Shown piece by piece: positions 1-8,383 of a stretch of DNA of 64,000 nt (within the stretch, counting starts at the first letter, position 1; each line of letters starts with the position of its first letter). The translations under genes were made by a program, and so were the position numbers. The notes beneath the pieces were generated by a model. That model made no database searches and was not told where the DNA came from. It was given only the letters and a program-made list of their open reading frames with translations. The DNA comes from Denitrobaculum tricleocarpae (GTDB lineage Bacteria > Pseudomonadota > Alphaproteobacteria > Kiloniellales > Kiloniellaceae). The stretch is from positions 186,001-250,000 of the forward strand of contig NZ_ML660058.1 of the NCBI RefSeq assembly GCF_007004665.1, in the 5' to 3' direction.

Positions 1-25
1 GAGAAGATTATAGGGCACTTCAGAT

Positions 26-478
26 ATGATTTTAGGCAGGTTGCGAGACCTATTTCTATTTGGCAGTTGTTTACTGGTCGTCGTGTTTGGTGCCAGCACG
101 GCTGAAGCTCTGAGCTGCCGTAAGCCTGGTGTACAAGAACACATTCGCAATTCGGACTTGGTGTTCTATGGCTCGCTGCAAGGACGCCCGCGCGTTGATC
201 GGGATAAACGGGAATGGATGGGCAAGTTCAAAGTGCTCTGGGCCTATAAAGGCGTAGAGGACAAGTCTGTCATTGTAACGCTCACCAATACCCGTATCGG
301 TGATTTATCTGGACGACGTTTTAGTGGTGGTATGCCGATCTTGGTTTTTGCCGAACGCGAGGGGGTCAACGAGGACGGTCTGGTAATAGCCAGTGTCCAT
401 TACTGTTCCATGATGGCTTATCACGGTCGGTCTCACCTTCACCCGAAGTACTGGTATCTCTTGAACCAACTGCAGTAG
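26..478 (+). CDS. Small secreted protein of unknown function
   Basis: The 150-residue product starts with a clear signal peptide: a basic start, a hydrophobic core around residues 9-22 and an AEA-type cleavage site near residue 28. The mature part opens with Cys-Arg-Lys-Pro and carries a second Cys near residue 127, so one disulfide is possible. The order Cys near the new N-terminus, a 'DLVFYGSL' strand, then beta-rich segments resembles small bacterial proteins with a TIMP/netrin-like (NTR) fold; this is an inference from pattern only. The gene stands alone, and the window begins only 25 bases upstream, so its promoter cannot be judged. I do not assign a function. It is convergent with the SDR gene. 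Confidence 0.7.
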   Translation: MILGRLRDLFLFGSCLLVVVFGASTAEALSCRKPGVQEHIRNSDLVFYGSLQGRPRVDRDKREWMGKFKVLWAYKGVEDKSVIVTLTNTRIGDLSGRRFSGGMPILVFAEREGVNEDGLVIASVHYCSMMAYHGRSHLHPKYWYLLNQLQ

Positions 479-627
479 CGGCTGCCGCTCATTCCCAACG
501 GCCTGAGCTTGGTTAAACATGGCTCCTGCCCGAGTTGGTCCATCGCGAGAAGCATTCTCCGCGGCCGAACTCATGAGGCACGGTGGTTGCCATGCTGGAG
601 AAGTAACCACTATTCGCCCAATGCAAA

Positions 628-665
628 GCACGCACTGACGACGTACCGTCAATGCGCGCTTTTTT
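628..665 (+). terminator. Rho-independent terminator
   Basis: An imperfect 13-bp stem (two mismatches) with a six-base loop is followed directly by six T residues on the plus strand. It lies between the secreted-protein gene and the convergent SDR gene, about 150 bases after the former's stop, and would end plus-strand transcription. Confidence 0.65.
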
Positions 666-692
666 AGTGGTGCAGAGAAGACTTCCTGAGGC

Positions 693-1442
693 TTAGGAGA
701 ACAGCATACCGCCGTTGATGTCGACACAGGCGCCGGTCATGAAGGCGGACTGGTCGGAGGCCAGGAAGACGGCGAGGTTGGCGGTGTCTTCGGAGGTGCC
801 CTCGCGCTTCACCGGGCTGACGTTGGCCACGTGGGTGCGGACTTCCGGCTTGGTGAAGATGTTGTGGAAGTCGGTGTCGATCATGCCGGGGCAGAGGGCG
901 TTGACGCGGATGCGCGGGCCGAACTCCTTGGCCAGGCCCCGGGTCATGGTCATGACCGCGCCTTTCGAGGTGGCATAGGCCACGGCCCCCGGCCCGCCGC
1001 CGTCACGGCCCGCCTGGGATGCCATGGGGACGATCGCACTGCCTTCCGGCATATAGGGTTCGACCGCCTTGACGATCAGGAAGAGGGAGGTGGTGTTCAG
1101 GTCCATGACCCGCTGGTAATGCTCCAGGTCCATTTCCTCGATGCGCTTGCGGGCGATCAGACCGCCGGTGACATGCATCAGGACGTGGATCTCCTCGCCG
1201 AACTTGGCGCGGGTAACGCTCACGAGCTTTTCGACATCGGCCGGGTTCGTCATGTCGCCCTGCAGGGCGAAGGCTTCGCCGCCGGCAGCTTCGATTTCCT
1301 TCACCGCCGAGGCCGCGCCTTCGCTGCTGGAGTGGTAGTTGATGGCGACCTTCACGCCTTCTTCCGCCAGGCGCATCACGCAGGCGCGGCCGATGTCACG
1401 GCCACCGCCGGTCACGATCGCTACTTTTCCCTTCAGGTTCAT
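693..1442 (-). CDS. SDR family NAD(P)-dependent oxidoreductase (FabG-like)
   Basis: This 249-residue protein is a classical short-chain dehydrogenase/reductase. It has the N-terminal nucleotide-binding glycine motif TGGGRDIG at residues 11-18 and the catalytic set Ser142, Tyr156 and Lys160 (YATSK), with Asn116 completing the tetrad. Its length is typical of the family. The C-terminal '[11 protein letters not shown]' region matches FabG-type 3-oxoacyl reductases and related sugar or alcohol dehydrogenases. The substrate cannot be read from sequence. The usual NNAG motif is replaced by His-Val-Thr-Gly-Gly, a deviation seen in divergent members. It is cytoplasmic and transcribed alone, divergent from the nitrite reductase region. 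Confidence 0.93.
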   Translation of the reverse strand: MNLKGKVAIVTGGGRDIGRACVMRLAEEGVKVAINYHSSSEGAASAVKEIEAAGGEAFALQGDMTNPADVEKLVSVTRAKFGEEIHVLMHVTGGLIARKRIEEMDLEHYQRVMDLNTTSLFLIVKAVEPYMPEGSAIVPMASQAGRDGGGPGAVAYATSKGAVMTMTRGLAKEFGPRIRVNALCPGMIDTDFHNIFTKPEVRTHVANVSPVKREGTSEDTANLAVFLASDQSAFMTGACVDINGGMLFS

Positions 1443-1740
1443 CGAGACTTCCTCCCACTGTCGCCCAAGTCAATTTGGACAGAGTTACTGTTACAGGTGT
1501 TGCTGTTTGCCAAGAGATGCAATTCAGGTCCAACTGGTATGGTAGTGCCCCAGACCTGTCAAGTTATTCGAGAGCCTGACCTGATCCGCACAGCCTCGAT
1601 GACCCGCAGCGTCGCGAGATTTTCCGGAGTCGGGTTGACCGCTTGCCGGCGATTTTAAGATGCAGCCTTTTCAGAGTCGTTTTGAGGTTTTCTCACTGCC
1701 GCGTTTCAGGGGTGCTCACTATCCGAAGGACGTCACCCTC

Positions 1741-1787
1741 AACAAAGCCCCGGCTCAAACCAACCAGGAGATTTACGGCACAGACAG
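1741..1787 (+). repeat. Direct repeat copy 1 flanking the nir cassette
   Basis: This 47-base segment matches 6115-6161 at about 38 of 47 positions, starting with the shared block AACAAAGCCCCG and continuing through CTCAAACCAACC. The two copies have the same orientation and bracket the nirS, NirT-like and cupredoxin genes, as expected of a cassette flanked by recombination or insertion scars. Confidence 0.6.
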
Positions 1788-1788
1788 G

Positions 1789-1802
1789 TTGACGAAAGTC
1801 AA
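1789..1802 (+). promoter_or_regulatory. FNR/NNR-type operator upstream of nirS
   Basis: TTGAC-GAAA-GTCAA is a perfect inverted repeat matching the CRP/FNR superfamily consensus TTGAY-N4-RTCAA used by FNR, NNR/NnrR and DNR to activate denitrification genes. Its centre is 67 bases before the chosen nirS start. A CATATG sequence about 30 bases downstream could be the -10 element, which would place the dyad close to -41.5, the class II activation position. Confidence 0.72.
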
Positions 1803-1862
1803 GGACTTGCACTGATAAAGCGGCCCATATGCCACCCACCCAATGAGCAAATGGAGGGAACC

Positions 1863-3539
1863 GTGTTACCTGGAACCGCATTCGGTAAATCAAATCGCGC
1901 AATGGGAGTCGGCTTGACCATGCTGATGAGCAGCGTAGCCGCCCCAGCCCTCGCAGAAGGGCCCACGCTATCCGAGGAGGCCTTTGAGAGCTCGAAGCAG
2001 CTCTACTTTGAACAATGCGCTGGCTGTCACGGCGTTCTGCGCCTTGGTGCCACCGGCAAGAACCTGGAACCCTTCTCCAAAGTCACCGCAGCAGACGGCA
2101 CAGTGACCGAAACGGGCACGGTGAAGCTGGGTCAGGAACGCCTTGAAAGAATCATCGCGTTGGGGACCGAAGGTGGGATGAACAACTTTGACGGCATCCT
2201 GACGGAGCAAGAAATCAAGGACATGGCGACCTACATCATGATGGAGCCGCCGCAACCGCCGGAAATGTCGCTGGCTCAAATGAAAAAAACCCGCAAGGTC
2301 TATGTCGAAGAAGCCGACTACCCGACCGAGCCATTGCATGGCCGCAACTGGGAAAACTTCTTTGTCGTGATCGAGCGTGACGTGGGCAAGGTTGCCATCA
2401 TCGATGGCGACACCAAGGAGGTTCTGGTTCACATCCCGACCGGCTATGCCGTGCACGTGATCAAGGCATCCGAGCACCACAAGCTGAACGAGCCGGAGAA
2501 TCCGGGCCGCTTCTGGTACACGATGGGCCGCGACGGCAAGATGACCAAGATCGACCTCTGGCAGACGCCCGACAAGATGTTGGTTTCCGAAGTCACAGTC
2601 GCCTATGACGCACGTGACGTAGCGGTCTCCGGTGATGGAAAATACATCATCGGTGGGGCTTACTGGCCACCGCACTTTGTGATCTCCGACGCGGTAACCA
2701 TGGAACCGCTGAAGGTCGTCTCGACCCGCGGCGTGAACACCGAAGGGGACTATGTGGAAGAGGCCCGCGTGGCCGCCATCTACACCACTCCGAACGAACC
2801 CACATGGCTGGTTGCTGTTAAGGAACTGGGGCAGATGTGGCAGGTGGATTATTCGGACATCGACAACCTGCGGATCGACAAGATCGACACTGCACGGTTC
2901 CTGCACGATGGCTTCTTTGATCCCACAGGCCGCTACTTCCAGATCGCCGCAAACGCATCGAATCAGATGGTCGTTGTCGACAGCGAAGAGCGCAAGCTCG
3001 AAGCGATTATCGACACGCCTGCTCTGCCGCATCCCGGCCCGGGCGCCAACTGGAACGACCCGAACTGCGGGCCTGTTGCAGGCACGACTCACCTCGGCAT
3101 AGGCACTGTGACGGTCTGGGGTAACGACCCCGAAGGTCATCCGGACAATGCGTGGAAGGTCTGCTACGAGACTGAAACCGACGGTCCTGGCCTCTTCATC
3201 CGGACCCATCCGAACTCCAAATATGTCTGGGCTGACCAGACGCTGCACCCGGAGCCGGAAATCCAGCAGTCGGTTCAGGTGATCTCGAAGGAAACCAATG
3301 AAATCGCCAAGACGATCCAGGTGACCGAAGACGAGGGCAGCGTTGCCGTTCACTTCGAATTCAATGCCGATGGCAGCGAAGTCTGGGTGTCGAAATGGAA
3401 CCGGAGCGATTCGAAGGAAGCCAACGGTGAAATCGTGATCTACGACGCGGAAACGCTTGAAGAAAAAGCCCGCATCAAAGGCCTGTTCGCACCGACCGGC
3501 AAGTTCAACGTCTACAATCGTTCGAACCATGTCACCTAA
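1863..3539 (+). CDS. nirS: Cytochrome cd1 nitrite reductase NirS
   Basis: NirS reduces nitrite to nitric oxide in the periplasm. The protein has a signal peptide ending near ALA-EG, an N-terminal cytochrome c domain with Cys52-Ala-Gly-Cys55-His56, and the eight-bladed d1-heme propeller. The heme d1 proximal ligand lies in GYAVH (His198), and the two active-site histidines are in FLHDG (His348) and PHPG (His390). Their 42-residue spacing equals that of Pseudomonas aeruginosa His327/His369, and the C-terminal PTGKFNVYN motif is retained. I prefer the GTG at 1863, which has GGAGGG just upstream; an ATG at 1851 is in frame. The gene leads a three-gene cassette with two likely electron donors. No d1-heme synthesis genes are nearby. 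Confidence 0.93.
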   Translation: MLPGTAFGKSNRAMGVGLTMLMSSVAAPALAEGPTLSEEAFESSKQLYFEQCAGCHGVLRLGATGKNLEPFSKVTAADGTVTETGTVKLGQERLERIIALGTEGGMNNFDGILTEQEIKDMATYIMMEPPQPPEMSLAQMKKTRKVYVEEADYPTEPLHGRNWENFFVVIERDVGKVAIIDGDTKEVLVHIPTGYAVHVIKASEHHKLNEPENPGRFWYTMGRDGKMTKIDLWQTPDKMLVSEVTVAYDARDVAVSGDGKYIIGGAYWPPHFVISDAVTMEPLKVVSTRGVNTEGDYVEEARVAAIYTTPNEPTWLVAVKELGQMWQVDYSDIDNLRIDKIDTARFLHDGFFDPTGRYFQIAANASNQMVVVDSEERKLEAIIDTPALPHPGPGANWNDPNCGPVAGTTHLGIGTVTVWGNDPEGHPDNAWKVCYETETDGPGLFIRTHPNSKYVWADQTLHPEPEIQQSVQVISKETNEIAKTIQVTEDEGSVAVHFEFNADGSEVWVSKWNRSDSKEANGEIVIYDAETLEEKARIKGLFAPTGKFNVYNRSNHVT

Positions 3540-3556
3540 TGTGACTTAAACCTTCA

Positions 3557-3594
3557 ACGGAAGAGCGGTTCAAGCAGCCGCCCTTCCGTCTTTT
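3557..3594 (+). terminator. Terminator or attenuator after nirS
   Basis: A stem of ACGGAAG and GCGG pairing with CCGC and CTTCCGT, with one internal mismatch, is followed by CTTTT. It lies 17 bases after the nirS stop and probably makes nirS more abundant than the two downstream genes. Confidence 0.65.
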
Positions 3595-3731
3595 GGTGGT
3601 GTCGGAATTGATTTGACCGAGAGGTATCAAGATCACGAGGACTCCCCTGATCTGCATCTCCTAACCAGCAATCCTCTGAAAAAGACCCTGCAAACAGGAT
3701 CGCCCGATCAGAATCGATACGGAGTCTGAAC

Positions 3732-5534
3732 ATGACCCAGAGCAGTGAAAATAAAACAAAAAAACCAATCTGGCAGCGCTATTTCTTTTGGGGGATGCCG
3801 CTTGCAGGGATCGTTGGGGCCTTTGCTGCCGGCATCATCTTCTGGGGCGGGTTCAACACCGCCATGGAAGCGACCAATACCCAGAAATTCTGCGTCTCGT
3901 GCCATGAGATGAACGACTTCGTGTATCAGGAATACAAAGGCACCATCCATGACGTGAACCGCTCGGGCGTGGGGGCGACCTGCTCGGATTGCCACGTCCC
4001 CAAGGACTGGACCCACAAGATGATCCGCAAGGTCAAAGCCTCCCGGGAGCTCTGGGGCAAGTTTACCGGATCGATCTCTACAAAGGAAAAATTCGAAGCC
4101 AAGCGCCTGCATCTCGCAATGAACGAATGGGAGCGCATGAAAGCCACCGATTCCATCGAGTGCCGCAACTGTCACGGCTTTGATTCGATGATGCCCGAGT
4201 TTCAAAAACCACGCGCACGCCAGCAGCATTTGAACGCAATGAAGGTCGGTCAGACCTGTATCGATTGCCACAAAGGCGTCGCCCATACCGATTTGCGTGA
4301 TCGCGCCGACGGCGATTATCTGGAAGAACTGGAAGCGCCGAATCCCGAATTCGTGCGCGAGATCCCGCAGGAGTTCCTCGATAGCCTGGCCTACATCACC
4401 GAAAAAGAGGCCGAAGAGGCCGCCGCCGCAAAGCTTGCAGAGCAACAGGCACAAGAGGCTGTCCGGGCACGTATCGCCGCCGCCGTGGCGGCTGCGCGTG
4501 CAGAGGATCAGGCCAAAGCCGCGGGTTCCGGGGCAGAAGCATCGCCCGCCGCGTCCGCCGCTCAAGCCGGCAGTATAGCTGCTGATGTCGATTGGGACGC
4601 GGTGGCGAGCACTGACATTACCTTGTTCTATCCCGGCCAGGCGTCTTTCGAATGGGTGCTGAATGGTAGAACCCACGGCGGTGCCCGTCCGCTGAGCAAG
4701 GCCGGTGATGCCTGTTCGACCTGTCACGCGGCTGAGTTGGACACTATCGGCAACAAGATCGTCGCCGGCGGCGAGATAGAGCCCACGCCAATCCCTGGCA
4801 AACGCGGCACAATCAGCACCAGGCTTCAAGCCACGCATGATGGTGAAAACCTCTATATGCGCCTGCAATGGCAAGATGCCGGCCACCATCCCGCGCCATT
4901 TGTTGAGGGGGGCAAGATGGACCCGGACAACCAAATCAAGGTGGCGATGATGATCACCGGCGTCGGCATAGAAATGGGTCCTGCGGTGGGCTGCTGGGCT
5001 GCCTGCCATGCCGACAGCGGCTACATGCCCTTCGAGCCGGATGCAGATGGATTGGCCGCGAATGCCGCAGTGTTTGAGCGGCTGGGAACACCGGACGTCA
5101 TCACCAAGTATCTGGCGGAAAGCCGCACCGATATCGAAATCAGAGGCCGGCGCGGCAAAGCGCAAGGCGGTTGGGATAAACTGAAACCTGCTGAAGAGAT
5201 AGACCAGCTTCTGGCGGATGGCACATTCCTTGATCTGCTGCGGGTCTATGCGGATGGTCGCGCCAGCAATGGCCACATCCTGGAGCGGCGTGTCGATGAC
5301 GGCGATGAAATGGCCGCTGAGGCAAGCTTGTCGGACGGCACCTGGACGGTCGTATTCTCGCGCCCGCTGAACTCAGGTGCGGCCGGGGATGTGCCGCTGG
5401 AGGCCGGCCGGATTTACACCGTCGGCTTTGCGATCCACGATGACTACGCCGACGCGCGGTTCCACCATGTGACGTTGGATCTCAGTCTTGCACTGGATGA
5501 CGCAGCGGCGACCATCAACGTGACCAAACAGTAG
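3732..5534 (+). CDS. NapC/NirT-type multiheme cytochrome fused to an EB_dh heme-binding domain
   Basis: Residues 1-200 form a NapC/NirT quinol dehydrogenase: one membrane anchor near 17-38, then CxxCH motifs at 54-58, 84-88, 144-148 and 176-180. An Ala/Glu-rich linker (about 215-275) joins it to a C-terminal domain resembling the ethylbenzene-dehydrogenase/DMSO-reductase heme-binding family. That domain adds CSTCH at 328-332 and an unusual CX3CH (Cys421, Cys425, His426). It probably passes electrons from membrane quinol to NirS or the cupredoxin next door. Normal NirT proteins are about 200 residues, so this 600-residue form is a true domain fusion in one uninterrupted frame. The heme count of up to six is inferred from motifs. 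Confidence 0.88.
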   Translation: MTQSSENKTKKPIWQRYFFWGMPLAGIVGAFAAGIIFWGGFNTAMEATNTQKFCVSCHEMNDFVYQEYKGTIHDVNRSGVGATCSDCHVPKDWTHKMIRKVKASRELWGKFTGSISTKEKFEAKRLHLAMNEWERMKATDSIECRNCHGFDSMMPEFQKPRARQQHLNAMKVGQTCIDCHKGVAHTDLRDRADGDYLEELEAPNPEFVREIPQEFLDSLAYITEKEAEEAAAAKLAEQQAQEAVRARIAAAVAAARAEDQAKAAGSGAEASPAASAAQAGSIAADVDWDAVASTDITLFYPGQASFEWVLNGRTHGGARPLSKAGDACSTCHAAELDTIGNKIVAGGEIEPTPIPGKRGTISTRLQATHDGENLYMRLQWQDAGHHPAPFVEGGKMDPDNQIKVAMMITGVGIEMGPAVGCWAACHADSGYMPFEPDADGLAANAAVFERLGTPDVITKYLAESRTDIEIRGRRGKAQGGWDKLKPAEEIDQLLADGTFLDLLRVYADGRASNGHILERRVDDGDEMAAEASLSDGTWTVVFSRPLNSGAAGDVPLEAGRIYTVGFAIHDDYADARFHHVTLDLSLALDDAAATINVTKQ

Positions 5535-5542
5535 TCTGTGGC

Positions 5543-5566
5543 GGCGACCGCTTCGCAGCGGTCGCC
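5543..5566 (+). other. Intercistronic hairpin
   Basis: A perfect 9-bp stem (GGCGACCGC with GCGGTCGCC) closes a six-base loop just after the multiheme cytochrome stop and before the cupredoxin ribosome binding site. No T-run follows, so it looks like an mRNA-stability or processing hairpin and not a terminator. Confidence 0.5.
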
Positions 5567-5591
5567 GTGCGCCCCATGCAAGGAGACACTC

Positions 5592-6011
5592 ATGACTTTG
5601 TTTACGCGCCTTTTTGCTGCAGCTTTTCTGACGGTCTTTGCTGCGGTTTCCGCTTCAGCAGAGGCTGATACAGTCTCGGATATCTGTTCCGAGGCTGAGG
5701 CGCGATATGTTGAATTGATGGGGCATCCGTCAGCGGAAGCAGCCGGGGTCACGGTCGTCACCATGTATAAGTACAATTTTTGCCCAGCCCGGATCACCGT
5801 GCCGGTGGGCACGACAGTGCGCTGGGTCAATGTCGACAAACGCACCAGCCACAGCGTTCTGGTCAAAAACTCGGGGGAGCCGGAATCCGACCGTGTCTTC
5901 GCTGGGGAAAACATCGAGTTCACCTTTATGCTGCCCGGACCGCAGGACTACCTCTGCGGGCCGCATTGGGAAGTGCAGAACATGATCGGCAGGGTGACTG
6001 TGGTACCCTGA
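5592..6011 (+). CDS. Secreted cupredoxin (plastocyanin/pseudoazurin-like)
   Basis: The 139-residue protein has a signal peptide ending near ASA-EA and a single cupredoxin domain. The type 1 copper ligands are visible as His87 (TSHSV), Cys122 and His125 (CGPH) and Met131. The His-to-Met spacing is one residue longer than in plastocyanin and pseudoazurin. An AGGAGA ribosome binding site precedes the ATG, which decides this start over an in-frame upstream alternative. As third gene of the nirS cassette it probably shuttles electrons in the periplasm to NirS, the role of pseudoazurin or azurin in denitrifiers. Two further Cys residues (in DIC and NFC) could form a disulfide. Confidence 0.88.
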   Translation: MTLFTRLFAAAFLTVFAAVSASAEADTVSDICSEAEARYVELMGHPSAEAAGVTVVTMYKYNFCPARITVPVGTTVRWVNVDKRTSHSVLVKNSGEPESDRVFAGENIEFTFMLPGPQDYLCGPHWEVQNMIGRVTVVP

Positions 6012-6114
6012 CAGGAGTCACACAGTCTGGATGGCCGGCGGTATCGTAAAACCTTGGTCGTTGGATTTACTGCCTGCAGACACTTCATGGCACTTGCAGG
6101 ATAACTGCTTCCGG

Positions 6115-6161
6115 AACAAAGCCCCGACTCAAACCAACCGGAAAATCTGCGACATAGCCAG
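6115..6161 (+). repeat. Direct repeat copy 2 flanking the nir cassette
   Basis: This is the downstream partner of 1741-1787, with about 81 percent identity over 47 bases. It ends three bases before the 3' end of the convergent gntR gene, so it marks the cassette boundary. Confidence 0.6.
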
Positions 6162-6163
6162 CG

Positions 6164-6853
6164 TCAGTCGTCAAAAAAATCGGGATGGTTCCTGCGCGCG
6201 TCCGCAAGTGTCTCGTCCAGACGGGTGAGGTGTAACCGCGTCGCCGCGACAATGGCGTCTTCATCCCGTTGTTTGAGCGCTTCGAAGATCCCGGAGTGAT
6301 CGCGGTAAAGTTCCAGCATGCCGTCTTTGTTTGCGAGACTCAGCATGCAAAGCCGGTCTACGTGGGACTTATTCTGTTCGATGGCCGCGAAGGCGAATTC
6401 GACTTTGGCCGCGATGCAAATCAAGTGGTGGAATTCGTAATCGAGCCGGTGGAACAGGTCCGTGTCGCGCTTATTCGCGGCCCGCTTCTGTGCCTTGAGG
6501 TTACCTTCGATCCGTGCAAGATCCTCCTGCTGCGCAGCTTCGCAGGCCTTGCGGACAACTTCGACCTCAATCGCCGTGCGGATGAAGCGGGTGTTGAGGA
6601 TGTCCTTGACCGAAATCTTCCGTACCAGCGTCGCTTTCTGGGGGCGGACCTGCAGCAGCTTCATGTTGTTCAGGCGGATGAAGGCCTCGCGGACCGGCTG
6701 ACGGGACACGTCGCTGTGCTTGGCCACTTCCACTTCGGAGAGCTTCGTGCCCGGCGCCAGACGCAGGTTCACGATGTCCGAGCGCAGGCGCTCGAAAACA
6801 TCGTCCGCGGAAGTTCGCCGCTCCGCCGTGCGGGCCGGGTATTGGACGTTCAT
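6164..6853 (-). CDS. GntR family regulator, FadR/FCD subfamily
   Basis: The N-terminal winged helix-turn-helix is recognisable by 'LRSDIVNLRLAPGTKLSE' and 'VSRQPVREAFIRL'. The C-terminal FCD ligand-binding domain keeps its Asp/His metal-site pattern (DYEFHHL, RDHSGIFEAL, ATRLHLTRL). I start at the ATG at 6853, which has a G-rich stretch just upstream; an upstream ATG at 6898 in the same frame lacks a ribosome binding site. It is divergent from the TRAP operon and probably represses it, lifting repression when the transported acid or amide, or a breakdown product, binds the FCD domain. The effector is unknown. Confidence 0.9.
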   Translation of the reverse strand: MNVQYPARTAERRTSADDVFERLRSDIVNLRLAPGTKLSEVEVAKHSDVSRQPVREAFIRLNNMKLLQVRPQKATLVRKISVKDILNTRFIRTAIEVEVVRKACEAAQQEDLARIEGNLKAQKRAANKRDTDLFHRLDYEFHHLICIAAKVEFAFAAIEQNKSHVDRLCMLSLANKDGMLELYRDHSGIFEALKQRDEDAIVAATRLHLTRLDETLADARRNHPDFFDD

Positions 6854-7168
6854 GTGGCACCCCAAACTGCCTTTAAGCCTTCGAAGCCTTGTAAACATCA
6901 GGCAACGGATTGCGACATTATCACACCTCTGACGAACAGAAAATGCTCCCGCCCGCGGGCAAAAGGGCCGGCATCGTCACAGGAAAACGGTATGCAAAAC
7001 ATCAAGGCCGTTGAAAGATACCGGATATCCGCAAAAGTTACCATACTAGTCGGCATATTTGTTGACGAACGCTGATTGACGTGTTTGTCTCGAGGTTCAA
7101 TCGACAGAAAAATAGACCGCTCCACAGTCGTGTAGGCGCGGCCGTCACAGGTATTTGGGAGGATACAG
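6854..7168. promoter_or_regulatory. Divergent promoter region of gntR and the TRAP operon
   Basis: A 315-base gap between two divergent genes. A perfect 10-bp palindrome CGGATATCCG at 7022-7031 is the clearest candidate operator for the GntR protein. GGGAGG at 7157-7162 is the dctP ribosome binding site. Confidence 0.4.
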
Positions 7169-8170
7169 ATGACCCTATTCAACAGCGGGAAGAAACTGCT
7201 TCAGGGCACCGCAGTCGCTGGAGCCCTGGCCATTTCGGCAACGGCAGTCCAGGCCGCCGATATGACGTTCCGGGGCGCCAGCCTGTTCGATAACGAGCAC
7301 GCCTACAGCAAAACCCTGATCCGCTTTGGCGAGCTGGTGAATGAATACTCGGGCAAGGACATCGAGTTTGATCTGCGTGGCAACAGCGAGTTGGGCATCG
7401 AGCCGGACTACATCAATTTCCTGAACCAGGGTGTCGCCATCGACTACGCCATCGCGGCGCCGTCCAATCTGGCACGCTTCGCGCCCTCGGTTCCCTTGAT
7501 GGACATGCCCTTTGTCTTCCGCGACCTCGATCACTGGAACGCGGTGCTCTCGAGTGGCGTGTTGAAGCCTCTGGAAGATGTGATTCTCGAGCGCGCCGAC
7601 ATCAAGGTGATCGGCTATGCAGGCGGCGGTACCCGCAACCTGATTTCGAACAAGCAGATCTCCAACATGGAGGAGCTGGCGGGTCACAAGATGCGCGTCA
7701 TGGGCGCGCCGATCCAGGCCCGTGTCTTTGAGGCCCTGACCGCGGCGCCTTCCGCCATTGCCTATTCCGAAGTTTACAACGCCATTCAGACCGGTGTCGT
7801 CGATGGGCTGGAGAATGAATCCGCGAGCCTGCTGCAGTACAAGTTCTTCGAGGTCGCGCCGCATGTGACCCTGACACAGCATTCGATCACCGTGCGCCCG
7901 ATCCTCTTCAGCGGCAAGTCCTTCGCGAAGCTCTCCCCTGAAATGCAGGAGGTGGTTCTGCGTGCCGGCAAGGAAGCGGGTGAGTATGGCCGCGAACTGG
8001 AGTCCCGTCAGGATGGCGAGAAACTGAAGCAGATGGAAGCTGCCAAGCAGATCCAGGTGCATCCCTTCGCAGAGCGCGCGAAGCTGCTCGATCTTGTGAT
8101 CCCGGTTCAGGACAGCTACGCCAAGGAGCTGGGCGCGGAAGATCTGCTTCAAGCGATCCGCGAAAAGTAA
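7169..8170 (+). CDS. dctP: TRAP transporter substrate-binding protein DctP
   Basis: This 333-residue periplasmic binding protein has a signal peptide ending near VQA-AD and the DctP signature: a conserved Arg in 'MRVMGAPIQARVFEALTA' and the 'AYSEVYNAIQTGVVDGLENE' segment that lines the ligand pocket. It captures an organic acid or related solute and hands it to the DctQM membrane unit encoded next. GGGAGG precedes the ATG at good spacing. A strong terminator follows directly, so DctP can be made in excess over the membrane subunits. The adjacent amidohydrolase hints at a ureide or pyrimidine-derived substrate, but the pocket does not reveal the ligand. Confidence 0.93.
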   Translation: MTLFNSGKKLLQGTAVAGALAISATAVQAADMTFRGASLFDNEHAYSKTLIRFGELVNEYSGKDIEFDLRGNSELGIEPDYINFLNQGVAIDYAIAAPSNLARFAPSVPLMDMPFVFRDLDHWNAVLSSGVLKPLEDVILERADIKVIGYAGGGTRNLISNKQISNMEELAGHKMRVMGAPIQARVFEALTAAPSAIAYSEVYNAIQTGVVDGLENESASLLQYKFFEVAPHVTLTQHSITVRPILFSGKSFAKLSPEMQEVVLRAGKEAGEYGRELESRQDGEKLKQMEAAKQIQVHPFAERAKLLDLVIPVQDSYAKELGAEDLLQAIREK

Positions 8171-8186
8171 TTGCTTGACCGCACTG

Positions 8187-8221
8187 GTCTCCGCGGCCCT
8201 CCGGCTGCGGAGACTTTTTTT
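8187..8221 (+). terminator. Rho-independent terminator between dctP and dctQ
   Basis: A perfect 8-bp GC-rich stem (GTCTCCGC with GCGGAGAC) closes a 12-base loop and is followed by seven T residues. It is internal to the TRAP operon and should end most dctP transcripts. Confidence 0.88.
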
Positions 8222-8383
8222 GCGGATGGTTCCGGGTTGAGAACCCATAAGCTATGGTAGCCTTGATCGTCTTTTGCAGGTTCTCAACCTTGTCGGCTTG
8301 AGCGCCAGGCCGTGTTTCTCTTTCCGCATGAAACACAGACTCTGGACTTTTCTTCCTTCAGCTAACCAGCGTTGGATGTCGTC

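Larger units (their letters stand above)
1443..1862. other. Intergenic region between SDR gene and nirS
   Basis: About 420 bases with no convincing gene. It holds one copy of a direct repeat (1741-1787), the dyad for an FNR/NNR-family regulator (1789-1802) and the presumed nirS promoter. Confidence 0.6.
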
